Shown here: positions 31,207-42,218 of the stretch, one piece after another | Numbering within the stretch: the first letter of the stretch is position 1 | How the letters are laid out: each line of letters opens with the position of its first letter | Source of the DNA: Nothopassalora personata | Lineage: Eukaryota; Ascomycota; Dothideomycetes; Mycosphaerellales; Mycosphaerellaceae | Direction: 5' to 3' | Length of the DNA stretch: 64,000 nt | Assembly: GCA_033816765.1 (NCBI GenBank) | Contig: CM066287.1 | Span: forward strand, 5,022,001-5,086,000 | Notes under the pieces: generated by a model | The model's input: only the letters and a program-made list of their open reading frames with translations | The model's database searches: none | What the model was told of the DNA's origin: nothing | Made by a program: the position numbers and the translations under genes

Positions 31207-32664
31207 GCCAACCTCGCCGTGGCTTGAGTGACAAAGGCTGCTTCTTCCAAGGATCCTCGAGGGGAATGTTGGATGTATAATGAGGAAAATAGTACACCGA
31301 GGCCGAAAAGAGACGCGGAGATCATTGGGGGGTAAAGAGACCACCAACCGGTATGTATATAGAGCATCAAGCCGGAGCGGACCTCGCCACGGCATGGCAT
31401 CAGAAGACGTGCGTGTGAATGATTTCGGAACGATAGATGCGGCTTAACGATCTCGTCGTCTGCTGCAGACTGCCTTACCCAGTGGCATGGCACGGCTGTT
31501 TCGTCTGCAGCCACTACCTGCAGCGAACCTGTCAAGATCGCCTCGCATGTCTGGAATTTGTGTCGCGGGACGGTCGGAGTTGTCCCAACGATTGAGCGCG
31601 CACATGCTGCTGCAGCATCCCAGGAGCGCATCAATTCATATCGCAAGGTGCTCACATTTTCGACTACTTGCAGCTCCCATATACGGCTACGGGCCGCCCC
31701 CAAACCTAAGCCACAATTCCAAATTTGATTACATAACTCTCTAGCACTTTCACTACGCATGCCCACCCAGTGAGGGCTAACAACATCTATCTTTCCTGTA
31801 GCCGCAGCAAATTTGGTAGGGGTCCACGAGAGGAGGAGCTCCCGAAGGGGATAGGATCTCGTGGGACGACTCAAGTGCAGCGGGGGGCTGGGTGGTTAGT
31901 ATCCACCATTTGATCGGATCTGATTGATTAGTCAGACTTGGAGCTGTCCGCAGTCTTGGCATGTAGACATGTATCCCCATCCTCCCAAACGCCTCATCCC
32001 GCCTCAGGTTGGATTTGTGACGCGACATGTTGCACCTGTATATCAAATGCTCCACACGCTCACTTAACACGTTTATACGCTCATTTGATTCGCACGTGCA
32101 TTGCGATATCAGAATAACTATGTTTCATAATGACCAGTCGCTGCGTTGTTGTGATGTTGATGGCTTTGTAGTGAGTGGGTGGACGAATTTCGTGGATGTT
32201 TCGGAGACGACGGACGCACTAAAACACCATGCGCACACGTCGAGACTCACCTGTCACCAACACAACGTGTTTTTACGCGATATGTGTATGCAGCATATGC
32301 AAACAGGCTCCGGCGATGACGATGGTAAGAAATACAAACACCATATGGTTGTGCTGCAGTAGTGTTATGTGAATCCGAAGGTAAATGCGACGGAGGATGA
32401 GGCGTTTTGGGGGGGATGAGGGAAAGTGACTGGCATCTGAGACGACAAAGACGAGAGGCTTTGCCACAGTGCATTGCCAGCCAGTTTTGCGATTCCCTAT
32501 GTGCGGAAGGAGCTCCCAGCCGAGTGGCACGTTCGAGTCCTCCTGTGCTCCACGCGAGGCGCTAGCAAGCCTTTCTCGGTTCGTGCCGTAACTCGGCGCC
32601 AGAGTCAGAAATATCGTCTTGTTGCATCTCACGTGGCACCTTTGGCCTTTCATCAACCCACAGC
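31207..32664. other. Intergenic between divergent genes
   Basis: 1.46 kb promoter region of the hypothetical protein (minus) and Sas10 (plus). A 256-codon open frame on the minus strand (31104-31874) overlaps the first exon of the hypothetical gene in another frame and has no domain, so it is not called. Nothing else recognised. Confidence 0.5.
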
Positions 32665-34542
32665 ATGGCCAAGAAGCGGAAGGCGCCGCCACAGGCGCCA
32701 GATCCAGGCGACACTATTGAGCTCGACCCTGGCGAATCGAGGAAGAAGATCAGGACGTTCGAAGATGTCGCCGACTCGGATGATGAATTCCACCTCAACC
32801 AGGACGAAATCCGACTTGGCGAGGCGCCAGAGGCGAAACGCAGGCGCCGACAGGCAGAGCAAGAGGATTTCCTGCAGCAATCGGATGAAGAGGTGTTAGG
32901 ATATTCAGAGGATGAGGAGGAGTCTGATCCAGATGGCGAGGATGCCGGTACTCTCCAGCCGAATGGCGCACAGCTGGATTCAGAGGATGAGGCCAATGGC
33001 GATGGAGCGGAGGAAGAAGACGAAGTCGGCTGGGGAACGTCCAAGGCGGATCTCTATGGCGAAGACGAAATCGACACGGAGGAGCGAGCTCTTGAGCAGG
33101 AGGCGGAAGCCATTCGATTGCAGAAGATGCAGCTTCGGGCAATGCAAGCAGCAGATTACGGCTTCGACGAGGATGAATGGCAGCAAGATGATACTATAGA
33201 CGACACACAATCCTCGAATCAACGGGCAGTCATTACTGAGGTCCTTCCACAGCTCCAGATCGCCCCGGATCTTAGCTTCTCGGAGCGACTCAAACTGCTC
33301 AAGGCTCGATATCCAGAGTTCGATCCGCTCAGCAAAGAGTTGGTCCGTGTTCAAGAAGTACATGCACGTCTATCGGGAGCTGCTGGGACGTCCCCGGTCG
33401 CTCGAACGAAGCTCCTGGCGGCGTCCGCGTACATTGGTGCTCTCGTAATGTACTTCTCACTATTTACCTCTACTGCTGCTCAAGGCAAGTTAGAAGCGAC
33501 TGCCATGTCTGCAGTACAGCTGCGAGATCATCCCGTCATGGACAGCTTGATCAAGGCTCGTGAATTCTGGAATGAGGTCGAGGGACTCCCTGAGGCTCCC
33601 AGTCGAAGTGGCCATGTCTCAGCAACCCTCGAGGAGGAAGAGGAGGAACAATATACTGATCACAAACCAATCGACGAGCCACCAAACAGACTCATCAAAG
33701 TGCCCAAGAAGTCTAGAGCGCAACGGTTTGCAGATGCGACTGAAGCAGCAGCTGAGCAGCGAAGAGCGGAAAGGATGATGAAGACCGAAGCAGGCCTCGC
33801 TGATCTGGATGCATTGATCGCACCTTCCAAGAAACTCAAATCGACTGTTCGAAGAGTGCAGCAGGACGAGGAGGACTCGGACCTGGGTGAGGAAGCACCA
33901 TTGACTGCTCGCGAAGCCGCCGACAAAGCGCAGAAGAAGAAGAGTCTAAGGTTCTATACATCTCAGATTGCACAAAAGGCCTCCAAACGTGGAACAGCAG
34001 GCAGGAATGCTGGCGGTGACGATGATATCCCGTACAGAGAACGACTGAAAGATCGACAAGCACGTCTCAATGCCGAAGCTGCCAATCGTGGAAAACGCGA
34101 TGACGATGGCGATGCCGACTTGGATGGTCAGAGTGACGAAGAGGACCACCGACAAGCAAAGCAAATTCGAGATGAAGCGGACGAGGACGACTACTACGAC
34201 CTTGTTGCCGCGCGAGCTTCGAAGAAGAAAGCCGATAGGGCAGAGTTGGCAGAAGCACAACGGCAAGCAGCCCTTGAAGGCGGCCGCGTGGTTTCGGAGG
34301 AAGTTGTAGGTACGGACGGGAAGCGCAAGATTTCTTATCTTATTGAAAAGAACAAGGGCCTTACTCCTCATCGAAAGAAGGACGTTCGAAATCCACGTGT
34401 CAAGAAAAAGAAGAAATACGAGGAGAAAAAGAAGAAACTGGCGTCTATCAAGCCAGTGTACAAAGGTGGGGAGGGACGGGGAGGATACGGAGGAGAGCTC
34501 ACCGGTATCAAAAAGGGGCTTGTCAAGAGCACAAAGCTGTAG
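32665..34542 (+). CDS. UTP3: Sas10/Utp3-family small-subunit processome protein
   Basis: Single exon, 625 aa. Sas10/Utp3 belongs to the nucleolar SSU processome that processes 18S rRNA. The N-terminus is basic (MAKKRKAP) then very acidic (repeated SDEE/DEDE clusters, residues 70-190). The Sas10/Utp3 core lies around 220-310 (LLKARYPEFDPLSKELVRVQEVHARL). A charged, coiled middle follows. The Sas10 C-terminal domain is at 555-625: ISYLIEKNKGLTPHRKKDVR, NPRVKKKKKYEEKKKKLASI and GELTGIKKGLVKSTKL. Every expected landmark is present in order, so the gene looks intact. NOP16 at the left of the window is also a ribosome assembly gene, but the two are 30 kb apart. Confidence 0.93.
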   Translation: MAKKRKAPPQAPDPGDTIELDPGESRKKIRTFEDVADSDDEFHLNQDEIRLGEAPEAKRRRRQAEQEDFLQQSDEEVLGYSEDEEESDPDGEDAGTLQPNGAQLDSEDEANGDGAEEEDEVGWGTSKADLYGEDEIDTEERALEQEAEAIRLQKMQLRAMQAADYGFDEDEWQQDDTIDDTQSSNQRAVITEVLPQLQIAPDLSFSERLKLLKARYPEFDPLSKELVRVQEVHARLSGAAGTSPVARTKLLAASAYIGALVMYFSLFTSTAAQGKLEATAMSAVQLRDHPVMDSLIKAREFWNEVEGLPEAPSRSGHVSATLEEEEEEQYTDHKPIDEPPNRLIKVPKKSRAQRFADATEAAAEQRRAERMMKTEAGLADLDALIAPSKKLKSTVRRVQQDEEDSDLGEEAPLTAREAADKAQKKKSLRFYTSQIAQKASKRGTAGRNAGGDDDIPYRERLKDRQARLNAEAANRGKRDDDGDADLDGQSDEEDHRQAKQIRDEADEDDYYDLVAARASKKKADRAELAEAQRQAALEGGRVVSEEVVGTDGKRKISYLIEKNKGLTPHRKKDVRNPRVKKKKKYEEKKKKLASIKPVYKGGEGRGGYGGELTGIKKGLVKSTKL

Positions 34543-34929
34543 AAGTATCAAATGGAACAGACATGTGACGAGAGTAAAGGCCTGCTTCTGTCATCCATGT
34601 CTCGGCCCACATGTTTCCGTATGTTGGTATATGCTCGTACGTCGGCTACGCACCGCTGACAGCGGCTGGTGTTGGTGTTGGATTGTGGTGTCCCGACCAT
34701 ACGACTGGCGTTGCACGAGCCTGAGATACGTGCCACTGAGTAAATTTCGACCTCGCCGGTGATACCTTCGTGTGATGTAATAATGAGAGAAGTCTGGGAA
34801 GTTTTGGCACTCCTTGCCCATAGTTCTCCGCAAGCATCCGTTAGACTTTGCCTGTAAGCAAACAGATAAAGATAGACGTGACACAACATCAGCACACCTA
34901 CAATAAGACCGGCCTGAGACACAAGATCG
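34543..34929. other. Short intergenic gap
   Basis: 387 bp between tandem plus-strand genes. No motif-bearing frame. It presumably holds the Sas10 3' end and the next promoter. Confidence 0.45.
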
Positions 34930-35857
34930 ATGGTGCTACCACAAAGCCCCCCACCAGCAGCATCTGAGATACAGACACCAGAAGGACCACGCCGCGGTCT
35001 GATAACCAATCAACACAACACCACATCCGCGTACTTTATGGCAGCCATTGTGATCCAGCTACTTGGAGCAGCAGTGGTGATTGCTGCTCTTCTTCAGGTG
35101 GCGGTGTATTTCAAGAATGACTACAAAGCCTTCGTAAGTTCTGCGGGCGATGGTCCCAAGCAGGGGAGATGTATCTGGCGAGGAGTCCTTCTAATATTCC
35201 CAGATCGACTTGGGCCCAGGAGGAACGCCCCAAACTGTCTACGGATATCTGAAAGTCAAGTGCTTGGGTCTGTTCGCGTTGCGGAATCGATACCTCGCCG
35301 CACCGATACCAAACGACTTCCTCAGCAAGCAGGGATACCTCAAATGCTTGCCGCATCGCAATAGACCTCGCCCAACCACTAGAGGAATCGCTCCTCATCG
35401 TCAGATCGATCAGAAGCCAGACGAGCAAACATACAAGAAGCTCGCAAGCGCCGTGGAAGCTATGGCACCGGGGGAAAACAACGACATCGTGGTCGGATCA
35501 TCTTGCTTCGAGAAGCACAGTACAGGATTGTTCTCAGCTAACCCAGCAAATCAAACTTGCCGCGGAGAGATCTGCCACCTTCACGAGTCCGATGGGAGCT
35601 TCCACATGACGCTTCACCCAGCAGACGCCAACGTCATGCTCGAAGCCGGCTGGGGCGAGCGACATCCTCTGGCGGGCGTCTTCAAGCATCATTTGCCGGT
35701 GGGCTTCTCCATGGTTTATGCGCCGGTTTGTGACGAGGAGATCGATGTTGTCCTGGAGATTGTGAGAACAGCGGCATGGTATGTAAGCTCGGGCCGGAGC
35801 GGGAGCACATTGATGGAGAAGAAGCGTGTGCAGGAACCAGCGGCCACTTCGAAGTAA
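34930..35857 (+). CDS. Membrane protein with luciferase-like domain (DUF5519)
   Basis: Two exons, 34930-35133 and 35204-35857, with a 70-nt intron (GTAAGT...TCCCAG), giving 285 aa. A single N-terminal membrane segment (about 37-60, FMAAIVIQLLGAAVVIAALL) precedes the domain. The family signatures are the spliced segment KAF-IDLGPGGTPQTVYGYLK, then LHESDGSFHMTLHPADANVM, GWGERHPLAG, and the closing FSMVYAPVCDEEIDVVLEIVR. Fungal proteins of this type are annotated luciferase-like or DUF5519. No light-producing activity should be assumed, and the biochemical role is unknown. The His-rich pattern (LHESDGSFH, GERHPL) suggests a metal or ligand site. The splice joins the two halves of the conserved KAF/IDLGPGGTP block, which supports the model. 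Confidence 0.82.
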
Positions 35858-36063
35858 AAGGCGCGGGTGCGGAAGAAGGCGAGGATCCCCGAATAGACTT
35901 ATTATTGTTAGAGTACATGTTGTATGATGACTGTGATGATGAGGTTCGTGCTGATCGGTCATCGCGTGGCCATGTGGGCAGCAGGGGTCCCTGAACTCCA
36001 ATGACGTTCTTGCCCCCAGAGTCGCGTTCGTTCGTCGCTTTCAGCGCTTCTGGACTTGGCGCG

Positions 36064-36834
36064 ATGGATGTCGACCAGCAAGACAAGTTCGCGATTCACG
36101 CGGCTTGTCGAGAAGGACAGAGTCAGTACAGTCGCCGCCCTACGCGTGGAGGCCTTGACTGACGGGATTCAGCCCAAAAGGTCGAGTCGCTGCTCAATGC
36201 CGACCAAAAGCTCGCAACACGCCGAGACGACGATGATCGGCTGCCCATCCACTGGGCCGTCTCCCACAACCGTCTACCTATCGTGCAGCTACTATCCGAG
36301 CTGGAGAGCTTCGATGTCGATGCCAAAGATGGCGCAGGATGGACGAGCTTGATGATGGCCGCAAGCGTCCAGGACGCCGATGATGTGGTTGATCTTTTGC
36401 TCGCCAAAGGCGCCGATCCGGATGAGAAGACGAACAACGGACAGACGGCTTTGCACTTTGCCGCATCAAAGTCGAACCTCGACACAGCACGGAAGCTCTT
36501 CGCACACAAGGCATCGGCAAGAGTCAAGGACAAGCGACAGCAATTGCCGCTGCATCGTGCGGCTGCCGTGGGCAACGTGCCTATCGTCAAGCTGTTGTTG
36601 GAGCACAGAAGCCCGCTCAATGCCACAGACGTTGACGGCAGCACGGCGCTGCATCACGCAATCGCAGAGGGACATGGTCATACAGCGCTTGCACTGCTAA
36701 AGGCTGGAGCGGAGTCGGACAAGGTCGATGCTTCAGGTAAGCTTGCGATCCAGCTGGCTCCTGATGCAAAGGTTCGCAGCTACATCTTGCGCTCGGCGGA
36801 GGAAGAAGGTATCGAGCTGGCCACGGCCACGTAA
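36064..36834 (+). CDS. Gankyrin-like ankyrin protein (26S proteasome assembly, Nas6/PSMD10)
   Basis: Two exons, 36064-36121 and 36173-36834, with a 51-nt intron (GTCAGT...ATTCAG), giving 239 aa. Gankyrin/Nas6 is a chaperone that binds the Rpt3 ATPase during assembly of the 19S proteasome base. The protein is almost entirely ankyrin repeats: DRLPIHWAVSHNRLPIVQLL, GWTSLMMAASVQDADDVVDLLLAKGADP, GQTALHFAASKSNLDTARKLF, LPLHRAAAVGNVPIVKLLLE and GSTALHHAIAEGHGHTALALL. Length and repeat count match the family (about 230 aa). The spliced N-terminus, with KFAIHAACREGQ then QKVESLL, forms the first repeat, so the short 58-nt exon is needed. No extra domain. Confidence 0.85.
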
Positions 36835-37668
36835 TAAAACATACACATCAACTGCGTTTGTCTATGAATGATGGAAGTGCGGAGATGTGCATCAAGCTAG
36901 CTGCAGAGTTCGATAGGCGCAATGCACTTCGGAAGATGCAGGATATGTCTCAACTTCTAAAGACTTTCGAGCTGTCAGCTATCAGCCTTCACAATGGTCA
37001 TCCGATGGTTCTTGTCGCAGATTGAGCATGTCGCTCGTCAGATGATCGTTGTGAGAGTGCGTGGCCTGACGTTGGTTGTCTTTGTGAACAACATCCGCCC
37101 CGCTCACACGATTCGTCACAGGCAGGTGGAGACGGCTTGAAATTTTCCTGCTCGTGCACTCATTAGGCGAGTCGTGCACACCTCCACTAAACTTAGGGCA
37201 TTCCAAGCAAATATTGAACTAAGTTCGCCTAGGCAAGCAGTCAGCTTTGATTAAGGCTGTGCACGACGTGCGACTGTGCACATGTGATGCGCAACTAACT
37301 TCCAAGAAGAAGTTAACCGGTCCTGGCTCATGTCCCCAGAAAAGTCTCGTTCCTTGCTTCGACCAGTCACAAACGAACGAACGGAGCTCATCTCACGACA
37401 TCAACCAGGGATAGATCTTTGCATGAACTAGGCGGTCCTGGCATGGATATGAGCGCAGGGAACCGATAGCACGTCCACGCTCGACTGGACCACAGCTCCA
37501 GCAAAGATGCCGTGATCTGCAGGAGTGTTCCAGGCTACATACCGTACGTACTGAGGTACTGTACACCTGCTCGGCATTGTGCCGTGATCTGTGCGCCGCG
37601 AAGCTCGCCCTTGGGCGGCGCCATTCGCGTCTTGCATTGCGAAAATTTCGTTCCTCCAGCGGCGGAGG
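36835..37668. other. Intergenic
   Basis: Upstream region of the Vsb1-like transporter. Short frames only. One open frame on the minus strand (37428-37823) overlaps exon 1 of the transporter and is treated as a shadow. Confidence 0.5.
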
Positions 37669-40600
37669 ATGTCTTCAACCGCATCCGCTGAAGGCTCCCA
37701 GCATGCTTTGCCAGGCAATGATGACTCGTCTGGCCATACATCCGCTGCTGTCTCATACGATCTCAGCTCAACGGCCAGGACCTCAAGACAGCCTGTCCCT
37801 AGAGCAAGAGCTCTTTCTATCACGTCGACGGCCGGCCCATACGGCAGCCTTCCGAGCAGGTCTTACATCCATAATGTGAATCAGAAAGCCAACCAGGGTT
37901 AGTGATCGTGTTTGATAAGCTTGCTATCTACCACAGCTCTGACCATGTGATAGACGTTCAGTACTCGTCGTCGGCTGTAAGAGAGCAGACTGCTGAGCTC
38001 TCTTCATCTTTCTTGGATGATTCGGAGCTCTCGAAACGATTCGAGAGTGAACGACAAGATATCGATGCTTCAGTGACGGTAGGCACGAATCTGTCGACTG
38101 ATCCCATTGCAGAGCTTTCCGAAGCTGTGACGCCGCTCGAGGGTGAACATCGCGAATCGGGCTCGGAGGTGCTGTCTCACGCCAGTGATGCTCTGCTGAT
38201 CTACGGAGACAACGACACTCGATCAGCCTCAGGTCTTAGATCGAATATGTGCGGTTCGACGTCGCGAGTTCCTGAGCTTGTTGTGACCGACGGCATCGGA
38301 GTCAACACGAACGAAAGGACTCCATTACTGCCACGCGAACGCATAGGATCCACTCGAAGGCCGACCTACAATGCCGCTGGTGAGCTCGAAGCCCAGCCGT
38401 CAGCGAAACGAAGGACACTGGACCGACTTCCCTATCATCGGTCTCCTTCGAGTGAAGTGGAGCATGCTATGAAGACAATGAGCAAACCCAAAACATGGGA
38501 CATACGGCAGATTGCTCAGACTGTCGTGGTCAGGCCAGTTACGATGCTGCCATCGGTGTTCTTAGGACTGCTGCTGAATCTTCTCGATGCCTTATCGTAC
38601 GGCATCATCCTATTCCCACTGGGAGAAGAGACATTTGCCGATATGGGTGCGGACGGCGTATCGATGTTCTACGTGAGCTGCATCGTATCCCAGCTCGTCT
38701 ACTCGAGTGGCAGCATATTCCGCGGCGGCGTGGGGTCAGAAATGATAGAAGTGGTTCCCTTCTTCCACAAGATGACTCACATGATCATTGGTGTCATGGG
38801 CACCGACAATGCTGACGCTCTTCGAGCCACCGTTATTACCTCGTATGCCATGAGTTCCATCTTGACTGGCATTGTCTTTTTTGGTCTTGGCGCTGCCCGC
38901 CTTGGGTCGATAGTCAGCTTCTTTCCGCATTCTATCCTGGTTGGATGTATAGGTGGCGTCGGCATCTTCTTGTTCCTAACTGGAGTCGAAGTCTCCGTCC
39001 GTCTAGATGGCAACCTCGACTTCTCCAAGGAAGTGCTGGATAAGCTTTTTGCTCCAATGAGCCTAGCCCAATGGCTGCCACCTCTCGGCCTGGCCATCAT
39101 ACTGCTCGTTGTCAAGCGACACTACGACAGGCCGTTCTTGGTTCCGGCATATTACATCGCCATCACTGTCATCTTCTACATCATCACGGTCGCTGTGCCT
39201 GCCCTCAATATGGACAAGCTACGAAGCGCTGGCTGGGTATTCGAGAGCCCTGCGGCCGACAAGACATTCTACAATTTCTACAGCTATTACAAGTTCGGCT
39301 TGGTCGACTGGAAGGCAGTGGCAATGACGATACCCTCGCAGTTCGCGCTAACATTCTTCGGCATTCTTCATGTTCCTATCAACATACCAAACCTGGCCAT
39401 GAAGATGGAAGAGGACAATGTCAGTCTGAATCGGGAACTCATACTACATGGCGTCTCGAACACTCTATCGGGTTGTGTCGGCAGCATACAGAACTACCTG
39501 GTCTACGTTAACAGTGTCCTATTCATGGAGACCGGGGGCGATAACAGGCTTGCTGGATATCTACTCGCGGCTGCCACTGCTGCTCTGTGGGTCATTGGTC
39601 CAGTCGTCATTGGATATGTACCAGTCATTGTGGTCGGAACTCTGATCTTTTATCTCGGAATCGACCTGGCAAAGGAAGCGATCATCGACACATATGGAAG
39701 GCTTCATCGCTTGGAGTACTTCACAATCGTTATCATTGCCCTTGTAATGGGCATATACGACTTTGTCGTTGGAGTGGCGGTGGGCATTGGGCTTGCCTGT
39801 CTTGTCTATGTTGTGCAGACTTCGAGGAAGACTGTGATTCGGGCGCAATTCTCCGGAGAAATCGCAGAGTCGACCGTGCGTCGTCACCCAAGACAAAGGC
39901 ATTACTTACATCGCGTTGGACCCCAGATTCGCGTCGTCAAGTTAGGTAGCTACCTCTTCTTCGGCAGTATCGTTAGTGTTGAAAAGACGGTACGAGCTCT
40001 CGTTGATGCTGAAGCATTTGCTGCAGCGCCAATCAGGTATCTCGTTCTGGACTTCTCCCACGTTACTGGCGTGGACTTCTCGGCTGCAGAAGGATTTGGA
40101 CGGATGTATCGTATCCTCCGGAGGAAGGGCGTTGAGATGATGGTGGCGGGCGTCAATCTGGAGGACGAAGTCGGCCGCAGTCTCAAAATGGACGGCCTCT
40201 TTGAAGAGAGCGAGGAAGCGCCTCCGCCGAAGGTCTTCGAAGACCTGAATGGGGCACTCGAGGCCTGTGAGAATGGCATGCTGGTGACGCTGACAGAGAA
40301 ACAGCAGGGTGGTCTTCGCGCTGGGGGTGACTCGCCACCCATGGCTATACCATCCGAGCCGCCCGGAACAAACATGATCACGGCCCTGGATCGCTTTGTT
40401 GGCTCACCTCGCACGACCTTACGACAAGAAGCGGCCACGCAGACCATTGTCGAACAAAGCACACCGGAGCGGGCATCGAAATGGCAGAACATCAAACAGC
40501 CTTTACCTCTCATTCTGCAAGCCTTCCAGGACCTTACCTCCAAAAACGAAGACTTCTGGTTCCGGGCGGTACCCTACTTCCTATATCGAGAGTACAGGCA

Positions 40601-40940
40601 AGGCGATCTACTTTACGCCCGCCACGACAGAGCGGATGGCTTCTATCTGCTCCAGTCTGGCATTCTTCGGGCTGAGTACTCTCTGGAGCAAGGTAATTAC
40701 CACGAGAGCATCGTAGCTGGCACAACCTGCGGCGAGCTCCCCTTCTTCAGCGAGACAGAAAGGACATGTAGTGTCATTGCCGAAAGCGACTGCATAGCCT
40801 GGTTATTGACGCCAGAGAAGTGGCACGAGCTGCAGCATAAAGATGTTGAGGTTGCGCAGGAGTTACTCAAGGTTGGCCTTAAGCTCAGCGCGGAGCGGAT
40901 GAATGCCATTACGAGCTATGTATTGATTACAGCAAGTTGA
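37669..40940 (+). CDS. SulP-family transporter with STAS and cNMP-binding domains (Vsb1/YGR125W type)
   Basis: Two exons, 37669-37897 and 37954-40940, giving 1071 aa. The 56-nt intron (GTTAGT...CTGACC...GATAG) joins ...KANQ to DVQYSSSAVREQ. The long open frame alone starts at a GTG and lacks an ATG, so exon 1 (MSSTASAEGS) is needed. Residues 1-255 are polar. About eleven TM segments follow from VVVRPVTMLPSVFLGLLLNL. A STAS domain lies at about 720-830 (YLVLDFSHVTGVDFSAAEGF), and a C-terminal cyclic-nucleotide-binding fold at about 900-1040 (YRQGDLLYARHDRADGFYLL, GELPFFSETERTCSV). This architecture matches yeast Vsb1 (YGR125W), a vacuolar protein tied to storage of basic amino acids, rather than plasma-membrane sulfate permeases. 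Confidence 0.9.
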
Positions 40941-41436
40941 GCGTGCTGCGGGGCGTGAGCGCGAGGCGTGGTTTCTTGCCTTTGGAAAGACACTGGGCGG
41001 TTTTTTTTTGGAATCATTCGTGTATCGAAAGGGATTGGATCGTCTGAGGCCTGTGCAAGTGAGTGTCACGACTCGTAGATGCCCTAATTTAGATGTACAG
41101 TAATGTCACAAGGCTTGCAAATCATAGAGTGTTTCCGACGAGGAATCACAGCGCTGCTTCACAATTACGGCATTGCACTGATGAATGCACTCTCAACCTC
41201 AAAGCTACTGACCAAGCAACAGGCCCAAGCAGCAAAGATTCTTCGCAGCACCAAATTGACCTCTTCTCTTCCGATCGCACCCTTCCCAACACTCCCGCAA
41301 GCCCTCGCCCAAGCCCACGCCGCCAGGCCGATCGCAATCTTCCCGCACGTTACCGGTGCCAACATGCTCCACCAACCGCGCGGAACTCTCGAACCCCTTC
41401 GGCACACCGCCCGCCAAGACCAAACATTGCATGTGA
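40941..41436. other. Intergenic between convergent genes
   Basis: 3' flanks of the transporter and the small gene to its right. A 75-codon minus-strand frame with an ATG at 41432 (MQCLVLAGGVPKGFESSARL) could be an extra exon or a shadow. No motif. Confidence 0.4.
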
Positions 41437-41921
41437 TTAACAGCGGCCGCTTTGGTTAGGAAGAAGCCACGGATATCGACTGATCCACCCCGCCGTTGAA
41501 GGATCCGCTTCCTGTATGTGCTCCATCACATGCCAGACCATGTCAGCTGGACGAATATATGGCACTTCTTGCAAAGCTCGGCGAGCCCAATCGAGCCGAT
41601 GGCGAAATTCTTGTGCTGAGAAGTCTGCTAGCTCTGGGGGGTGGGGGGGGGGGGGGACGGAGGATGTGGGCGTGATCTGTTCTGTTCGATGCTATACCTC
41701 GAGTTCAGGCCCAGCAAGGCGTTGCCTCGGATTTTGCTTGGGTCGCCGGTCAGGATGGCGTGGTCGATCTGTTGCTGCTGATTGTCGACGTGTGGTGAGA
41801 TGACAGTCGGCATCGAATGATGCGAGGGCGTCTGGACAGAAGGAGCCGTTTCAACCGATGTCTCGGGACTATTGGCAAGTAATCGTGGGTCAATAACGAT
41901 GTCGTCTGGATGGGGCCACAT
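41437..41921 (-). CDS. Small unknown protein broken at a G14 run
   Basis: From the ATG at 41921 the minus strand reads MWPHPDDIVIDPRLLANSPE and on to NALLGLNSRYSIEQNRSRPHPP, then enters a C14 run (plus-strand G14, 41643-41656). Past the run, in a frame shifted by one, a clearly protein-like stretch continues. It reads ELADFSAQEFRHRLDWARRA, then YIRPADMVWHVMEHIQEADP and WISRYPWLLPNQSGRC, with the stop at 41437. One extra C, or two fewer, would join both halves into about 160 aa. No splice signals fit the junction. The break is a sequencing length error, a real frameshift, or a length-variable tract. Family not recognised. Confidence 0.6.
41643..41656. repeat. G14 homopolymer at a frame break
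   Basis: Fourteen G on the plus strand, preceded by a six-G run and a T. It lies exactly where the reading frame of the 41437-41921 gene shifts. Confidence 0.9.
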
Positions 41922-42218
41922 GGCTCGTTGCAGACTTGTTCTTCGAACAGCGCAAGCAGCTTTATGAGTGCACCGGCCTGTTTGCCGCTTGATAAGGTCG
42001 TGTTCAAATGAGCAAACAGACGCGAGACTGGAAGGAGGGCGGGAACTGGCCGAAGCGGGAGATGAATATATAGCAAGACCTCAGATTCTTAGCGGTCTAT
42101 GATGACGATGATGATGCTCTTTTGCTAGCTGTACAGTGTGAAGAAAGCCCATTGGAGGCATATGGTACAGGAAAGTCGCTATACGTCAAAGCAGCATGTG
42201 TACTTCCGCATTTCAGGT

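Noticed and set aside
31104..31874. 256-codon minus-strand open frame
   Set aside because: It overlaps exon 1 of the hypothetical gene at 29884-31206 in another frame, has no domain, and has the composition of non-coding sequence.
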